Assembly (NCBI GenBank): GCA_051746765.1
Contig: JBNJFK010000010.1
Location: 1 to 24,386 of the forward strand
Direction: 5' to 3'
Length of the DNA: 24,386 bases
Source of the DNA: JBBEBE01 sp051746765
Lineage (GTDB): Bacteria > Bacteroidota > Rhodothermia > Balneolales > Balneolaceae
The notes beneath the pieces were generated by a model. The model was given only the letters and a program-made list of their open reading frames with translations. It ran no database searches and was not told the DNA's origin. Position 1 is the first letter of the stretch, and every line of letters starts with the position of its first letter. Below, one piece after another: positions 23,925-24,386 of the stretch. Both the position numbers and the translations under genes were made by a program.

Positions 23925-24386
23925 ATGAACTCGACGTCACCGCGTAGAATGATTCTGGGACCCACCGCCTCCGGAAAGTCGGAGCTCGGAGTAGCGATTG
24001 CCGAGCAGATCGAAGGCGAGATCCTTTCTGTAGATTCCCGACAATGTTTCCGGGGCGTTTCGATTGGAACGGCACAGCCCACGCCGGAACAACAGCAGCG
24101 AATTCGACATCACAACATCGCCTGTCTCGATCCGGAGCAGAAGGAGAGCGTGGCTGCCTTTACGTCTCGACGGGAATCGATTGAAAAAGAGCTCGATCGA
24201 CGAAACACACCGGTCGTATATGTCGGTGGAAGCACACTCCATCTCCAGTCCATTCTGCAACCACTGGACCCGCTGCCCCCAGCCAATCCGAGCAATCTGG
24301 CCCGACTGGAGGATCGCATGGAGAAAGAGGGGGTGGAAGCTCTCTACAATGAACTCCAGAAGATCGATCCGGAGACTGCATCCAAA
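23925..24386 (+). CDS. miaA: tRNA dimethylallyltransferase, N-terminal part (runs off the window)
   Basis: Adds a dimethylallyl group to A37 of tRNAs that read codons starting with U. The frame is open from ATG at 23925 to the right edge: 154 of about 300 residues. It shows the P-loop GPTASGKS (12-19), the DSRQCFRGVSIGTAQP motif in place of the more usual DSMQVYxxxxIGTAKP, and VGGSTLHLQSIL for VGGTGLYL. These are variants but the framework is clear. The ATG at 23949 (MILGPTASGK) is a possible alternative start. It diverges from dnaN across about 170 nt. Confidence 0.93.
   Translation, partial: MNSTSPRRMILGPTASGKSELGVAIAEQIEGEILSVDSRQCFRGVSIGTAQPTPEQQQRIRHHNIACLDPEQKESVAAFTSRRESIEKELDRRNTPVVYVGGSTLHLQSILQPLDPLPPANPSNLARLEDRMEKEGVEALYNELQKIDPETASK

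Overview
This is a bacterial chromosomal housekeeping region of moderate GC, densely packed and mostly read from the minus strand. It holds about 22 protein genes, two of them cut by the window edges. There are no tRNA or rRNA genes, insertion sequences, phage genes or CRISPR arrays, and no gene-free stretch longer than about 220 bases. Two runs of ten N (5530-5539 and 14455-14464) are scaffold joins. The ba3-type oxidase with a tiny subunit IIa, the anti-sigma/TPR protein beside an ECF sigma factor, and the general protein character fit the Rhodothermota/Balneolota side of the Bacteroidota. This placement is an inference from gene content, not a phylogeny. 

Layout from left to right. (1) 1-2423, minus: a ba3 cytochrome oxidase operon in the order IIa, II, I, then the start of a lipoprotein that may be a SCO1-like copper chaperone. 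(2) 2641-8890, minus: glutamate dehydrogenase, dnaX, ybaB, recR and a secreted M1 metallopeptidase; dnaX-ybaB-recR is the classical bacterial cluster. (3) 8981-11448: a small YeaQ/GlsB-type membrane protein (minus), divergent from dinB and a beta-hydroxyacid dehydrogenase (plus). (4) 11530-15449, minus: metK (interrupted by an in-frame TGA), ruvB, an anti-sigma-like TPR membrane protein that spans an assembly gap, a possible 61-residue gene, and an ECF sigma factor. (5) 15550-19259, minus: an unrecognised 192-residue protein, topA and an atypical peroxiredoxin. (6) 19405-21811, plus: radC and argS. (7) 21828-23755, minus: a DUF62-type SAM hydrolase and dnaN. (8) From 23925, plus: the first part of miaA. 

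DNA replication and repair dominate: clamp (dnaN), clamp loader (dnaX), Pol IV (dinB, with a visible clamp-binding tail), recR, ruvB, radC and topA. Two enzymes that make or consume S-adenosylmethionine (metK, DUF62) also lie here. 

The most notable signal is inside dnaX. A run of ten A (mRNA sense) lies exactly at the end of the clamp-loader core and is followed by a 6-bp hairpin. Stop codons come almost at once in both alternative frames. This is what a programmed tau/gamma slippage site would look like. The same protein lacks the usual four-cysteine zinc module. I did not find a convincing wholly new multi-gene system. The sigma / small ORF / TPR anti-sigma unit is the best candidate for uncharacterised regulation.
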